From contig JADWOT020000595.1 of assembly GCA_036345935.2 (NCBI GenBank), positions 161,001-225,000 on the forward strand: 64,000 nt of DNA. The letters are read 5' to 3'. The number at the start of each line of letters is the position of its first letter. Positions within the stretch are counted from its first letter, which is position 1. Made by a program: the position numbers and the translations under genes. The notes under the pieces were generated by a model. That model searched no databases and was not told where the DNA came from. It saw nothing but the letters and a program-made list of their open reading frames with translations. This stretch comes from Taenia hydatigena. Its lineage: Eukaryota; Platyhelminthes; Cestoda; Cyclophyllidea; Taeniidae. Below are positions 11,836-24,768 of the stretch, one piece after another.

Positions 11836-12299
11836 ATGTATTTACTTTTTTCTTGGTCTTCAAACGCTCTAGACGAGCAGACTGGCTGTGAAGGGGCACC
11901 TACATTGGCAGCACTTGGGGCGGGGAACAGAATCTGGAGTTATGCGTGCCTCGAACACTCTTGCGCCTCATACGGTTCTGACGACCCATCACGGGATTCA
12001 TGTTCACAGAACGCATCTCACACATCCAAAACGGTCATCAAATGGTCCCTCAACTTCTCGCGTACCGTATATGGTGTTGTCTTCAGCGGCAGTTCTTCTT
12101 TCGTTTAAGCTTTAAGGCCGTCTTCGTTTCCAATAGCAGATGTGGCTTTGTACGGACGCATCTGCTTATAGACACAGAGGTGATGAAGGCAGTTCTGTTC
12201 ATGCCTGTCTCCTGTAGTTTATTTAAGATGTTGATCAGAGTGATTGCTCCTCTGTCTCATAAGAATCCTTTGATACAACATTTTGAGGTTATTTTTTAA
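11836..12299 (+). other. Diverged coding-like stretch, frames interrupted
   Basis: Three overlapping frames here correspond to one uninterrupted frame of 169 residues in the right arm (29,036-29,545, minus). Shared pieces are V-Y-G-V-V-F-S-G in one frame and D-T-E-V-M-K-A-V plus N-P-L-I-Q-H-F-E-V-I-F in another. The first resembles a kinase glycine-loop strand and the last a beta-4 strand, but they are in different frames and the Gly-x-Gly pattern is incomplete. Treated as a possible relic only. Confidence 0.22.
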
Positions 12300-15200
12300 C
12301 AGGTGGGTTACTACATGGAACCGCTAAATGTCATTCCCTTATCTCATTCCTCCGTACAGTTGCCTCTCAGGAAAGAAATTGCGTCGATTTTTAACACTTA
12401 AACGTATTGTACTGTTTGTCGCATTGAGCGGGGCAAAGCGATTACCCAAACAGAAAGTGTTATTTGCAGAAGTACATGGAATTTTATACAAGTATGCTTT
12501 CAACGAAGTTATCATTACCAAGGCAATTAACAAAAAAATTGAATCAACAGAGAGATAATTAGACTCGATTTGGTTTCTACTAACTAGTGCGGAACTATTC
12601 AATGCGCGACATACGGGAATAAAAATTTTTGATGCGAATTGTAAAAGTGCGGCCAAAAGGGTTGCAGGACATACGGCATTTCCATCCTTCTTGATTTTAT
12701 TGGAGGAAAAGCATGAATTTGTACTGTCTTACCAACATGAAGATAATCTAAGTGCCGCATGACTCTAAACTGCAGCACAAGATAATGAAATATTGAGTGA
12801 ATTCATTGAAGACGTAGGCATCACGATATTAGAAGGACCAGTGATGGTTGGTGTGGATGTCGTTTAGGTGGCTCAATTTGTGGCATGTTTTGATACTGAG
12901 ATAGGATACGATAAGCTATTCCTTTCGCCTCCATGACATGAGGGAGGTGGAAATAGGACGTCTACTGAACTTGACGATTACATGTGCTACACTTCATTAG
13001 CGACTTGAGAAATCGCATTGCTTTGCATCCCATAGTTCCTTGACAAATCATCTGTTTTAATTTTCCTGCTTTCCTCTACGAAAATGAAGGCTTCCATTCC
13101 AGTACTTGTCGAATAGCTTTGGTGGTAGAATTGATGTACTCCTTCCTCTTCCACTCCATGTGATTTAAGTGACCTCATCGCTGTTTCATTCAAGCAAATG
13201 ATAATTTACACTTACAAGAATAACTTTATGAAGCACCACAACTCAAGGAATTAACACATGATTGCGTGGGAAGCGATTCTGCTTCATAGTAGAAAGGAGA
13301 GTAGCAGGAGCGGCATCCAACCATTGACGTGAACAATGACCGGAAGCCGAGGCCATCAAAACTGCTTATGTAGCAGGAGAGTGTTTAAGGCTTTATGCCA
13401 GTCCCATTCATGCCATCGAATGACTAGGATCGCTGCGTGTGACGAAGTTCTGCTCAAATAATGGCCAATTCTAATGGGTGGGTGGAAAGGATGAGTCCGC
13501 TTGTCTCATACACAGTGGATTGATGCTTGTTAAGGAGTGAAGTCAAATTCAAACTCTCTTTAAAGGCCCAACATTATGAGATGAAATATATAGGAAAATT
13601 TTGCAGTTCTAGTGATATACGAATTAAGGATTCGATCTGTTCATTAGAAGCTCTTTTGATGCTACTTAACCCTCTTGCTTACCTGAGTTTGTAGCAATAG
13701 CCACACATCAACTCAATAAAGTCAATCGACAGCATTGAAAATGAGGTTTGTCTTTACTTCTAGAAGCATCATCAGATTCAGCATTGTTCCACGTCAGCAA
13801 GTAGACGGGCGTTGAGTCTTTAATGTAAATAGAATGATAAAATTCTCTACTCAATTCGTCTTATATTCTATCTACTGCTGATTCAAAAATTTATCGTTAT
13901 TTCGATAGTCGACCCATCATATCCAAACAACTTCCACTTGGATACGTGAATATTCTGTCTCTTGTCTATTTCCTTCCAATTTATACTTTATTTCAGTGCC
14001 ATAATATGCGGCATCAGTAACGAGAATAGAGACAGGTCAACCTTCGTTGCACACATGAGCTGCCAGTGTCAGACAACATGCTACACCGCTCCATCCACTT
14101 TGCAGCTTTGAAGTCACAAAAACCATTCCTATTGAGGCTGAAAGAAAAGTAAAGAGCACGAATGTGCTACTTCAGTCTTCTGGTACTAACATGCTTTGAG
14201 TTAAACTGTTCTAAATTAAACTTTTGGTGAAGGCATGGACAATGCGCAGTTCGGATCGAGGGACAATGCCACGATCTGTATAACTGCTACTCAAACTTTA
14301 ATTTTTGCATCCAGATCTTTGAACAATGCGAATTCAAATTAAATTACAAATTACAAATTTCGCATAGCAGTTACTGTTTTGCTTGATAGGAGAGCTAATA
14401 TTTACTGCTATAAGAAGGTGTGAGCACTCAGAAAGAACGGATGGATGACATGGATGAGCTAGTGAGGATGTCGTGGTGGATGCTGAGCACACGACCGCCA
14501 TTTACACACCAAAAGGGTACGATCCACAGGCCATGTATTCGTTGCTTCTGCTTCTCCTTCACGTCTGTGTAGGGTGGTTTGCTGGCCGAGGAACTGAGTG
14601 AGAGAAAAGATATGACGGAAAATGGTTTGTGCTGCTACGATTGCTAGGCTACCAAAAATTGCATCATTGTCTTCTCCCAAATGGTCACCCCACAGGTCCG
14701 GAGTGCACATCATTCTATGCCATAAAGACCATGCTTTGTTCCTATTTGTGGTGGACTGCAGACACAGTTGTTGACAACGAATCGCTTGCTTACAAAGACC
14801 AAACGTTGGTGGTGTCCTCGATCTGTCTACTCGATTGGATTTCGATACAACGGGGGGCTGTTTGAGAGAAACTTCTTAAGAAGTGTAAGATTAGTCAATT
14901 GGCGGAAGGGAAGTGCTACGCCTAAAAGGCGATTTGAGACCATTTTTTGCTACTGCAATTCCTGCCCACCAGAAGGCGCACACACGAGATTGTGGGGAGA
15001 TTAGAGAAGACCGGGCTTATAATGTGTACTACTGAGGCAGGTGTCATCTACATCATAGGAACCAGGCGGGGTGCAGACACAGATGCATCGCTGGAGGGTG
15101 ACGGAGCAGCAGTGGTGGTAGAGTATGTGGTACGTAGCAAACCGGCTTTGTCTTCGAACCTAGCACTGCAGGCCACGTAGGGTTAGGTGTCGGAGGTGCT

Positions 15201-15701
15201 GGAAGCCTCCATTCGGGCTGCCCCGGTGGTACAGGAAGTGAGGCTGGCAGAAATGAGGACGGAGCCTTAGTCGAGGTCAGGCCATCGCCGCTGGGCTAGA
15301 GGCGAGGGTGGCTGGGTTCCTGTCATTGACTATCGCCCTATGTCCCCTACTTTTGCAAGCTTTTATCGCTCCCCTATTCTCCCATTCATGATGCAAAGTA
15401 CTCACCCCCTTCATATAAATATGCATCCCGTGTTCACATAGCCATCATAATTTGCCCTTAATTGTTTTATTTTCCTCGTTCACCTCCTACTTTTGTACTC
15501 AACTTAACAATTTGGTTTTACCTGCTCGATATCGCGCATGTTCTTCTGAACGAGTCATTTTGTGCATTTTTTTGAGCTTTCTGACCGTACTTTTGGATTA
15601 GTGACATGTTTTGAGATTGCCTTAAGATTTACCTTCCCGCTTACGTGCACAGCGTCTCCATTGGTGAGACACGTGGTTGAAGTGTGGAGTTGTTAATGTG
15701 T

Positions 15702-15888
15702 TTAAGGCTGGAAGGGGTTGATTTGTCCTAGGTATGCGTAAGCACCACTAACCCAGTCGACTCCATTGCAGTTGTCTATTCTCTTGCAGCTGTCAATGAG
15801 TTCGTCCCATTTGTAGACACTGCTGGTCACAGACACTGAGCGCGCGTCCAGCTCATGAGCAGATCTGGAAGAGTCAGTGGGCAAGCGT
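15702..15888 (-). pseudogene. Left copy of the 25.46-kb terminal exon, acceptor lost
   Basis: The 60-residue frame contains S-V-Y-K-W-D-E-L-I-D-S-C-K-R and G-V-D-W-V-S-G-A-Y-A-Y-L, ending in a stop. It is the counterpart of 25,462-25,654, with about 14 residue differences. Where the right copy has GTGCAG at the acceptor, this one reads GTGCCG, so the splice site is lost although the frame stays open. Confidence 0.4.
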
Positions 15889-16560
15889 CGGCACGTTCAA
15901 TGTGTGCTCGCTACTTGATGGATTTATTTGGATGAAAAGGCAAAGATAAAATGCGTTTTATGTGGAGAAGAGAGGAGGGGGGAGAGGGAGGGAGGAGGGA
16001 GGTCAGTGCATGTAGCATCCTCTTCTTCCTGTATGCACACGGAATAAAGATGGAAGTAATGACACAGCAGCAATAGACTCTCCTCGAAGTGACTACAGTC
16101 GGAGCTTGGGACTGGTCAAGTGCACTCCTTTTCTCACTCTTAGATCCCGTTTGTTTGTGCTCATCATTTGGCGTCAAATTCCGTCAAAGTGAGCTTTTTC
16201 TTGATCGATACCGAAAAGCGGCTCAATTGCTTCTCGTGCTGACCTCTTTGCTTCAATATAGCCTCACTACATTCCTCTCCATAATGTGCCTGCAACTTGC
16301 CATACACAGGCTAGTTTTTGTCTACTTTAAGTAATTTATGCTTTGTATTTTCTGAAAGCAATTGCCATCGTTGGCTGTCAGTGGTCGCTCTGTAACGCCT
16401 CAGCGTTGCAATGTATGTCGAGGCTACCATGTTGCATTTTTAACTTGAAACCATTTGTTAGGGTAACTGTGTTTTTGTTGTGGTCTTCGGCAAAGTAGTC
16501 ATTGAGCAGTATTTAAATCTCGGAGGTCAGCCGTTTGTTGATTTCAGTCTCGTCTTGTAG

Positions 16561-16738
16561 CCATAGCGGTTGCGGAGGTAAACCTGCAAATGCTTTCCAA
16601 TTTTTATCAAATCACTAATAAATGTCAAGGTAGTTTCAAAATGGCTGACATCGTTACCAAATGCTAGCTTTGCTGTTTGTTCGAGTGCCATTTTCTCCTT
16701 TTGCTTTCCTGGCAGTTCGTATTAAGTTGTGCCAGAAG
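16561..16738 (+). pseudogene. Frameshifted copy of the 24.6-kb exon
   Basis: The acceptor (TCTTGTAG) and the donor (CAGAAG|GTAAAT) are both kept, but the exon is 178 nt against 179 nt in the right arm. One A is missing in the run before ATGCTA, so the frame stops at a TAG right after the deletion. The upstream part still reads L-Q-M-L-S-N-F-Y-Q-I-T. It marks the inner end of the left arm: similarity to the right arm stops at about 16,806. Confidence 0.6.
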
Positions 16739-18117
16739 GTAAATGTTGCATTTTGTTCAATTTTGCAAGAGTGTTTACATTGCTCTAGCTTTCAAAGAGC
16801 AATCAAACTGGTTGGCTCGGTAGGTAGTGCCAATACTGATGCTATTGGCTGAACTGCAATACATCTGCTCATGATGGATGTTCTCTTGGGCTGAGACCAG
16901 TGTGTTAGCCCCCAAAATATGCTCCCTTTGAATGTGCTGCAAAAACTACCACCGTGTCATCGATGGGGGCGGTTTCGCAGCCATTGCATTGTCTACCTTG
17001 TGTACCCTTGGCGATTTCTCAAGGATGAACTAAGAGCTGTCATAGAAGGCCTTGCTCCTCACCAAACCCTGGTCAGTGCACCCATCGTGAATTGTGAGGA
17101 GGGATAAATCAAGCGAGATGGAATGTTTCTGAAAATTCGAATGCAAAATCGGTAAATTCTACAATTATCTGCTGTCTGATGTACCAACGAATTGGAGACT
17201 GTAATGTATTAGGCATGAAGACGAGAATTTCATCAATTGGTCTGATCTATTAGAGTAAGGTTGTTACGACGCGATCTCGAAAAGTGAGTAAGAGCCTTTG
17301 TGACGGCTACTTTGAAGTGCAACCTGAAAGAAGTTGCACCGCTTTAATTCTTTTATGCATCCAACAGTGCTGTTGTTTTACTTCTACTTTTGATTTTGTA
17401 CAGTTGAGTTTTAAGTTACAAAATGTATTTTGGCAACTGCGGCTTCGTCTTTAGCTTTTTAGACCAAATGTTTCGGTGGCTAATGACTTATTCTCGATTC
17501 GAAAGTGCTTCTTCTCTAGGCAATCATTCTTGATTTCATTCCGCCGAAGATCATAACTCGATGGTTCCTACTAAAGTAAAATATGACTGGAGGAATTAGA
17601 GAGGGACACATTGGCTTTTAACAGAGCGACTTCACTAAAAACTATTTCAAGGTTACTGCTGTTGTCGACTGTTTAAGGCCGTCTCTTCTGTTCTTTTGTT
17701 CTCGCCCTGCTATCCTACAAAACAAACCCACTTTCGTTTACGTCATATGCTTCGCGTGTGAAATACCTAAGCTCGCTCTAATGTAGGCGTAGATGCAAAA
17801 ACATGGATGCATTTGTTTAAAACATGACGGTTTCCTTTGAATATCAGTTGCAGTTAATCTGCTTGAGTTCTCTGCGATAAGCAGAGTAACGCATCACGTA
17901 GCAATAAAAGCAAGTTAACGGCGATTACATCTGCAGTCAAGGAACGCCTGTTAATTCGCTTGGCTGGGATGCAGGTTCTGCAATTTATTTCCCAGCAAAC
18001 TCCTCTTTCTTATGCTTTGTACTTCTTGATAAGTTAGGAGCGCAGTTTTGTAATTTTTGACTTCATATGTTGATAAGATAAATGTCGGCCGCTAAATTCA
18101 AATAATAGCACGAAATT

Positions 18118-18990
18118 CCACATTCATTGTGGGGTTTGATGTCGCAGAATTAACCACATAACTTCCTGTCTTATGGCTGACATTTATCAAACCTCGACTT
18201 ATAACATATTTTCGGCAGCATTTTGAAGATAATGATGGACTTCAAGGATAAAAGGGCAATAAAACTTATGAAACGTGCATCTATTTGATAGTTTTTTTCA
18301 GAAATGGAGTTTTGTGGTGTCCAACGATGGGCAATGGAACCCAGACAGTCGATTTGTGGAACTAATAAAATTCTTGAGCTTTCACAACAGTATCTTTGTA
18401 GGGCACGCAAAGTCGACTCTACTTTCATCAGGACTACTGTAGCCATTAACTAATACAGGCGATTCAAGACACTGACCAATGCAGTAAATCGGATCCATTC
18501 TCCTCACTGAGGGCCCCTCACTTCTCAAACGTTGTCTTTATGCCTTATCTCCCCTTCATAGGAACCATTACTGGGAAAACACAATTCCTCTCAACCATAT
18601 CAGGCAAGATAAGGGCAACATTTAACATCACCCTCATCCCAACTGTCCCTGTACTTTATTATCTGACACATCCTCCATCACCTCACTACCTGTGGTGGCA
18701 TGCTGACTCGATACATTGTCAGCCCAAAGAACTGCGCAGAGCTTTGTGACTTCTGACATCATATTTTGACGTAAATTGAAATCGACTGCTTAGGATCGGG
18801 TATCAGCACAAGTTCCCACAATGAGTGTGGGAAATAATGCAGCAAAATCAACCGCATGATTTCCTTTGTTGTGACTGACGCTTACCTAAGCCAAATTTAC
18901 GGACGCTATTTCTACGGCAACACTTTAAACGTGCTGATGAATTGTAACAATAAAATATTAATAATATTTGCTGTCCGTGCATCATATTGC
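18118..18990. repeat. Diverged direct repeat, ~180-bp units ~700 bp apart
   Basis: 18,118-18,300 and 18,815-18,990 share an ordered series of words: CCACA-T-A-TGTGGG, then AACC-CAT-A-TTCCT, TG-CTGAC, TATTT, GGCA-CA, TTT-AA, TGATG. A CCTGTGGTG motif also occurs at 18,689 and 19,017. Similarity is perhaps 60% by eye; no known family is recognised. Confidence 0.35.
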
Positions 18991-21900
18991 CTCCAACATC
19001 CTACATCATCACACCACCTGTGGTGACACATTGGCTGGACATCGTCGACTCAAAAATGTCTCTTAGCAGAAAGGTGTACTGAATACAGAGGAGATGGAGA
19101 GATAACGCATGGGTGATGTCAGGTCGATGGCTATGCGTAGAGATAAGTCTAGTGAGCGCCAGCATTCCGCTAGTGATTGAGAGATGCTCCGCTCACTCGG
19201 ACAAGTACCTTAGCGATCGAACATCAGGTTGGTCAGGCGACTCTTGACCCAACCTCACTGACATTTGGTTCTCTGTTGTGGGTTGCATCTTAAAGTTCAT
19301 GTTGACAAAGCTGTGCATACAAGTAAAAGAATAGAAGACTGCATGAACAAATAAAACGCAAACCGTGCAAGAAAATTAAATTCTGCGAAGATGAGGCGAT
19401 TTATGGAAGAATGGGTGAAACGCGAGTAAGTGGATGGATACACAGTGAATTGAAGGGCACAGATTGTTCTGTGGATGAGGACGTGTGTACAACGTTGCGT
19501 TTCGATTCATCCAGCTAAGTGGCAGTTGATCTGATTCCCTTTATTTTGTAGTATGTGATATTGTTTTAGGACAAAATGCGTCATGGCGGCAGGGTGGGTA
19601 TCCAAAAGCTGTTCAGTCATTTATGAGGTCTGACACATCGGACGGACCTAAGCTAATATAATCCGCTTAAGATCTATAAATAGAACGATTTCGCAAGCCA
19701 AATACGAAATGTGGTGCAAATGATTTAAGCGCACGAAATTTTCTTTGCAATAGCCGACACTTATGTGTCCCATACTACTGTTGCAGTCAACTGAAGGTAA
19801 TAATTTAGGCTAGAAAAAAATCGTGATAAATTCTGTTATACGATTACGCACTTTTTCATTGTGTTAAATAGTTGTTAGAGCTGGCAAGGACCTCGATAAG
19901 GAGCTTAGGCAAAGTGCTGTCTGTCACACTAACGTACAATTGTCTACCAAACATGCTCTTGGGTGTGAGACTCAACGTGTGATTGAAAGTCGAGTTAAAC
20001 ACATCACATTAGGCTAAAGGTTTAGGTGCTCCAGCGGGCTAGTACCTCAATATGCATGCAACCAAGTGACATAGCGTTTGAGGTTTAAAAGGAAGCTTTT
20101 AGCCCGAATCTGAACTTTCGCGCCTTTTTCAAAGCGGCATATTCGGCGAACACACCCTCAAGATTAGCGTTAAATATTTACTTGCCTGCTGTGAATTAAT
20201 TAATGTTTAAGTAAAGTTTTAGCGTACATGGCTATCGACGAAACGGGTTGACTTGTAAGAATCGCATGCCTACATTTCAGTTTAATCATCTGGACCAATT
20301 GTGGACTCGTTTCAGCATTAAGCTGAAACCTGGGAAGTGAGTTCGTGGAAAAACAATTTTTCTGTGGTCCATTTATCATAGAATTGCTGGTTCCATTTTC
20401 GCATCTGCACAGAAAACTTGTCCAATATTTGTGCTTTCACTGCTTTGAAGCAATGAACTAAGGCTATTGTGCTTGTATTGCTACGATCAGCAATGTTTTG
20501 TCCTTCCACGTGGTAAGCTTTCCATGCCCAGCGATGAGCTATGCGTCAGACGCTGGGTGCTGTGCTGCGAGTGCTTCGATGCTCAGTGATGATATCGTGT
20601 TGCGAAATAACACATCATCAAACAATCGTAGCTCACTAGCACAGGGTACAAAATCGCGCTACGACTCCTGGTCCCACTGTAAAAACAGAAGTTTTACCAG
20701 GCATTTACGGGTTTTCATACAGGGTGCATTTTACTGTTTTCAAACAATTAGCAGCCTACAAAAGCCGATGCTAGTGGCGGCGACAGCAGCAGCAGCAGAG
20801 GAACCTAAGTGCGTGATACTTGATGTGCTATTTCTATACTAATCAACGTTTGAGACTGTGAGATGGAATGCAGCTAACATTGTAACACAGGTTTAACTGG
20901 ACACAAAGGCCAAACGACCGTAGCAAAGTTGCTAAGCACAGTCTTTCGTATCAAGTCCACGTTCCTCAAGGTGGCTGCCTATGCTCAATTATCAGTTACA
21001 TTATGTCTCCATCAGCACGAAGAGCAGTAATAAAGCCTGTGCTCAGCTTCGACGAATCAACAAGCTGCAGAAAGTTGCTCCCTGATTAACAAAGCAATAG
21101 ATTGTTTGCGAAAGTAGGGAGACAAAATGCAATGGCGTTTGTTAGTAGCTTTGACAATTCACGCATTCAAGCGCCTTGTGATTACTACTGTTTGGGAGTG
21201 TGTGCAATAACGGAAGCCTTGGTTTACGTAAGTGATCCTCATACAGGTGCGCTGCAAATAATCTTAGGACGTAAGTACGTTTGGGTTACAAAATATAAGT
21301 AAAAACCTTGTTTATGTAATATGGCGCTACCAAAGGCAGGAAGTCCCCACATTCGACACGTTTCGCTTAGTGTTTATAAGCTAAGTGTGTCTAATTTTTC
21401 TCTAATCATCGAGTTGGGAAAGTAAACGAAATAATACTTGTGCCTTCATGCACACGCCATGCAACGAAGCCTCATTCACACTTCTACTAGGTTGTTAAGC
21501 TTTTAAAATAACGCTGATCCGCAGCATTGTTTGACTGACGTAATTACTCTGCATGGACCGGTGGCGATTTGATCGTGCAGATGGATGAAAATAGAGACGA
21601 TGCCAATGATTTTTGGTCCAGGGTGATCGTCATTCCAAAAGAGGCTTCAATGCAGCCGAGTTACGCGTTTGTTCCACATTCCGTATTCAGGTCGCATTTT
21701 CGTCATGCGGTCGTCATCAGCGCGTCAGCACGATTGACTCGCTGAGCAAGCCAAAGATTGCGTCAGTAAATATACGCAGCCACATAATGCTTATACCCGC
21801 CAAATACAACACCACATCTCAATTTTGATTTAAATTCGTGCTTTTAATTTTGTGCAAGCTTTATAATCTTGCTAATTACTAAGTATACTGATATTGTCCT

Positions 21901-22043
21901 TGTGGTAGTGATTGATTACAGTGTCCAAGTCATTCGATGCAAAGCAAAAGTCGCTGCAAATGATGTAATTCATTGATGGTGATAGCATTGCCATCACCAA
22001 ACAAAGAGTGGGATTGTGAACATTGTGTCACCTGCTAGATGTT

Positions 22044-22301
22044 TTATGCGCTTGATGAAGTGAAGCGGATATCTCTTCCAACATCTGCAACAAATGCCTC
22101 CACATAGGTATTAATTTGCCCAACGCCAATTCCCTCGTCGAGATTCAGCACTAAATAACAGGCGAACATGTTTTGCTCGAGGAGGAGTGGGTTCACTAGC
22201 ACACTTGGGTGCCTAAACATACAATATTGAAAAACAGTTTTGCCAATGGCAACTCTGGCTCCATTTGGACAGTAGATCTTAACGTTATATACAGATTCCA
22301 T
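22044..22301 (-). other. Coding-like open frame of unknown role
   Basis: The frame reads through H-P-S-V-L-V-N-P-L-L-L-E-Q-N-M-F and L-D-E-G-I-G-V-G-Q-I-N-T-Y-V-E-A and ends at a stop near 22,044. An acceptor-like TTGTATGTTTAG precedes the HPSVL part, so the true exon may begin there. It follows the gene end at 22,411 on the same strand by only ~110 bases, so it is either a separate gene or an alternative 3' exon. No family recognised. Confidence 0.3.
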
Positions 22302-22410
22302 GGGACATAAACAAGTGCCTGATCCGCGTTCTGTGATTTAAGCCACTATCGTCATACGATCGCCTTCGACGCCCTTGCGCTAGAGATCACATAAGCATCC
22401 AAATCAATTG

Positions 22411-22634
22411 CTATCGTAAACACACAGAAATAGTAGCTTGACAGCTGTACAGGCACATCTTCACAGCCGCACAAAGCTGCAACACATGGAGTATAAAATG
22501 TGCTTACAACCAACACTAACCCAATTTGCGCTTTCGCGTCATGGATAAGGGTTCTGGAAATCACGTCTCCTCTCTGGAGATTGTGGCAGCAGCTATCGAT
22601 AAGGGTCAGCCGAAGGATGGGGTTCAGAATGGAC
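22411..22634 (-). CDS. Last two exons of an unidentified minus-strand gene (22,508-22,634; 22,411-22,476)
   Basis: The penultimate exon follows an ATGTACCTAG acceptor. It has one leading base and then 42 codons, with L-R-L-T-L-I-D-S-C-C-H-N-L and I-S-R-T-L-I-H-D-A-K-A-Q-I-G, and ends at GTT|GTAAGC. A very short intron of 31 nt ends in TTGCAG. The final exon encodes 21 residues beginning L-C-A-A-V-K-M-C and stops at TAG (22,411-22,413). The amphipathic helical pattern would suit an alpha-solenoid (HEAT/armadillo-like) tail, but this is inference. The last exon and its acceptor are duplicated at 63,912-64,000, where the stop is TAA. An alternative reading through the intron is also open for 71 residues, so the splice is not certain. 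Confidence 0.45.
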
Positions 22635-24589
22635 CTAGGTACATTTACTTAATTCACATCCACAAATAAAGGACGAACGGCAATGATTGCTAAAAAATGG
22701 AAGTTTAGACGCATTCCTTTTCGCACACCTTCTATGCACACAAAAAGGAATTCAACGGAGACATCCCATTACTTCCTCTTTGCACGTTTGCGCTTACAAT
22801 GCGCTCGCATCCACAATAAGTGCATTCTAAACTACATTGTTTTCATTTCTTATTGTTAGTTTCCTAGTCCTTTGTAATCACCATTTTGCACCAGCACCAG
22901 CCCTTGCAGCAAAATAGAATCAGCTGTGTAACAGAGATACAAATGCAACTACTGTCATCACTCCAGTCGTTCCTCATCATTTGTCTCAATTAACGAGAAA
23001 CACTAGTCCGAAAAATGAGCACTTTCATCAATGGAAGGAGAGCTGCCAGAACTAGTGTTGTTGATGAGCACAACCGAACCTGGTCGCTTTTGTTCTGTTG
23101 CTCAAATGGAACCCACAGTAATGGAACTTCGCACGAATTTCTAACTACCACGCAATCCTTCCTCACAATGCCAGGGCAGGAGCCAGTACTAGACGCTCAT
23201 CTATTTCTACCTCGCCGTCCGGTAGCTAGCTATTACTGAGACATATGCCAGTGTCAAAGTGAGAGGAGGACAGAGTGGTGCACCAATTGGAATTCTTGCT
23301 TCACTCTTAACAACTACGACCTCAACAATGCAGACGTGGACCAATTCGGTACTCATTAAGCCACCATTGCTATCTTAAATTAATCTAGAAGACTACGCAC
23401 ATAAAAATGATGAATTTATGGCCTGCAATACGCCTTTCTGTCTGTAATATTGCACGGTGGTGGCACGTACTCTCTCCATACGAACTTTCATGCACCGATT
23501 GCGGGGGCAATGTAGAGCTAAAAAGCGAGGCATTCCTCATTAACCTTACCCTTCTATGTTTGAATCTGTCCTATAGAATAAAAGAAAGGGCGCGGAACAG
23601 TTGGCCCTCCTGTTCATTCTTGTAAATACTCTAGCCGCATCGTGTCCCTTTTCTCTGGCTACTTCTCTCTCGAAGCAGTTAATGGCATTTACAAACTTGC
23701 ACATTGTTATCACTCGCTGGTAAGTGGAGGGCAAAGCACGCTAGAGATAGCAGCAACCAATGCATGCTGGTGCCTTCCTCCAGATGCTGGTCGGCGGCTG
23801 CAGTGATACGCTTGTGCTTGTGAGGAACGATGAGTGTTTAGAAGGCTTCTTGTGAGTCGAGGTATTAAAATTCGCATGGCTGCTTGGAACGAGAAGCGAG
23901 TGATTAGTCATGCGGTGCATGAATTAAGAGACCAATTCGTGGAACAGCTGACTGTTGGGCAATTGGAATCCGGTGAGTTGTGCTTGGTTCGTGCGTTCGC
24001 TAGGCTACGATTATATTCGACTGATGGCTACACTTTGTTGCTTGCGTTGAGTTCAGAACGTAGCTGCTTGTGTAATAGTGATTGACTGCTGCAAAAGGGG
24101 TCGATCGAGTTGTTGAGGTCAAGCAAGGAGGAGAATAAGTGGTTCATGGTGTTAGTTTATGCTTTTTCCACAAGTGTGGTGTTTATCAATTCGACAACGA
24201 CAACATCGTTGGTAGGTTTGCCATCCTAATGAGGAGGGAGCTACTCCGTGGGTGATCCCAAGTAGCTTCAATAATGTGTAGAAAATGGGTTCCATAGGCT
24301 AAAATAGGATATACGGGGAACCCTCTCACCTAGGTCTCCTTATCATCTGTGGTTTAACGGCGTTTGTCCCTCGAATGCCATCTTTTCCTCTAACGATGGT
24401 GAGTTGCTGGACCGTTGAACAACCTAAATATCGGATAAGGGTAGAGCAAAGCTTTGGTGTCCATCATTAACCTAGGTATCTCAAAGTGAAGTAGGAAGTT
24501 GTACAGGCGTCTTTTAAATTGTTGGTTTGCTCTTTGAAAGCCGGAACAAAGTAAACACTCTTGTACAACTGGAAAAATACAATATTTAC

Positions 24590-24768
24590 CTTGAGGCACA
24601 ACTTGGTAAGAACTGCCAGGAAAGCGAAGGGAGAAAAAGGCACTCGAGCAAACAGCAAGGGTAGCATTTTTTGAGCGATGTCAGCTGTCCCAAAACTACC
24701 TTGGCATTTACCGGTGATTTGACTAAGATCAGAAAGCATTTGCAGGCTCGCCTCCACATCTACTATGG
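24590..24768 (-). CDS. Internal exon of an unidentified protein, intact copy
   Basis: Acceptor GCCATGTAG before 24,768 and donor CTCAAG|GTAAAT after 24,590 bound 179 nt, two bases plus 59 codons. The protein includes L-Q-M-L-S-D-L-S-Q-I-T-G-K, A-D-I-A-Q-K-M-L-P-L-L-F-A and F-A-F-L-A-V-L-T-K-L-C. These are two or three helices with a leucine spacing like HEAT/armadillo repeats. It is on the same strand as the gene end at 22.4 kb, about 2 kb upstream of it, so both may belong to one gene. The left-arm copy has a 1-nt deletion. Function unknown; a kinase with an alpha-solenoid tail (Fused/ULK4 style) is one speculative reading. Confidence 0.5.

Larger units (their letters stand above)
1..16806. 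repeat. Left arm of a ~16-kb imperfect inverted repeat
   Basis: Read as its reverse complement, this stretch matches 24,530-40,560 along its whole length. Paired anchors include 341-598 with 40,009-40,263, 3,671-3,940 with 38,074-38,343, 5,260-5,481 with about 36,548-36,770, 7,359-7,574 with 34,445-34,660, 9,635-9,850 with 31,239-31,487, 13,000-13,190 with 28,150-28,340, 15,702-15,884 with 25,466-25,654, and 16,561-16,738 with 24,590-24,768. The coordinate sum stays near 41,350 in the inner half and 42,000 further out, stepping where one arm has an insertion. The arm is cut by the window start. Divergence is uneven: many substitutions in most places, none across 7,328-7,685. Confidence 0.93.
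16807..24529. other. Spacer between the inverted arms
   Basis: Similarity between arms ends within an AAAGAGCAA motif at 16,806 and 24,532. Between 16,807 and about 22,030 no gene is supported: only short frames, plus a diverged direct repeat near 18.1 and 18.8 kb. The minus-strand exons at 22.0-22.6 kb are the only coding features with splice support in the spacer. Frames at 23,546-23,734 (minus) and 23,015-23,239 (plus) look protein-like but have no clear boundaries. Confidence 0.6.

Noticed and set aside
14940..15340. GC-rich stretch with open frames on both strands (partner 26,040-26,440)
   Set aside because: Frames differ between copies and contain stops. The bias comes from repeated GC-rich codon-like words, and no family is recognised.
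15960..16005. GA-rich run and, in the right arm, a poly-C run near 25,375
   Set aside because: Simple low-complexity sequence with no sign of function.
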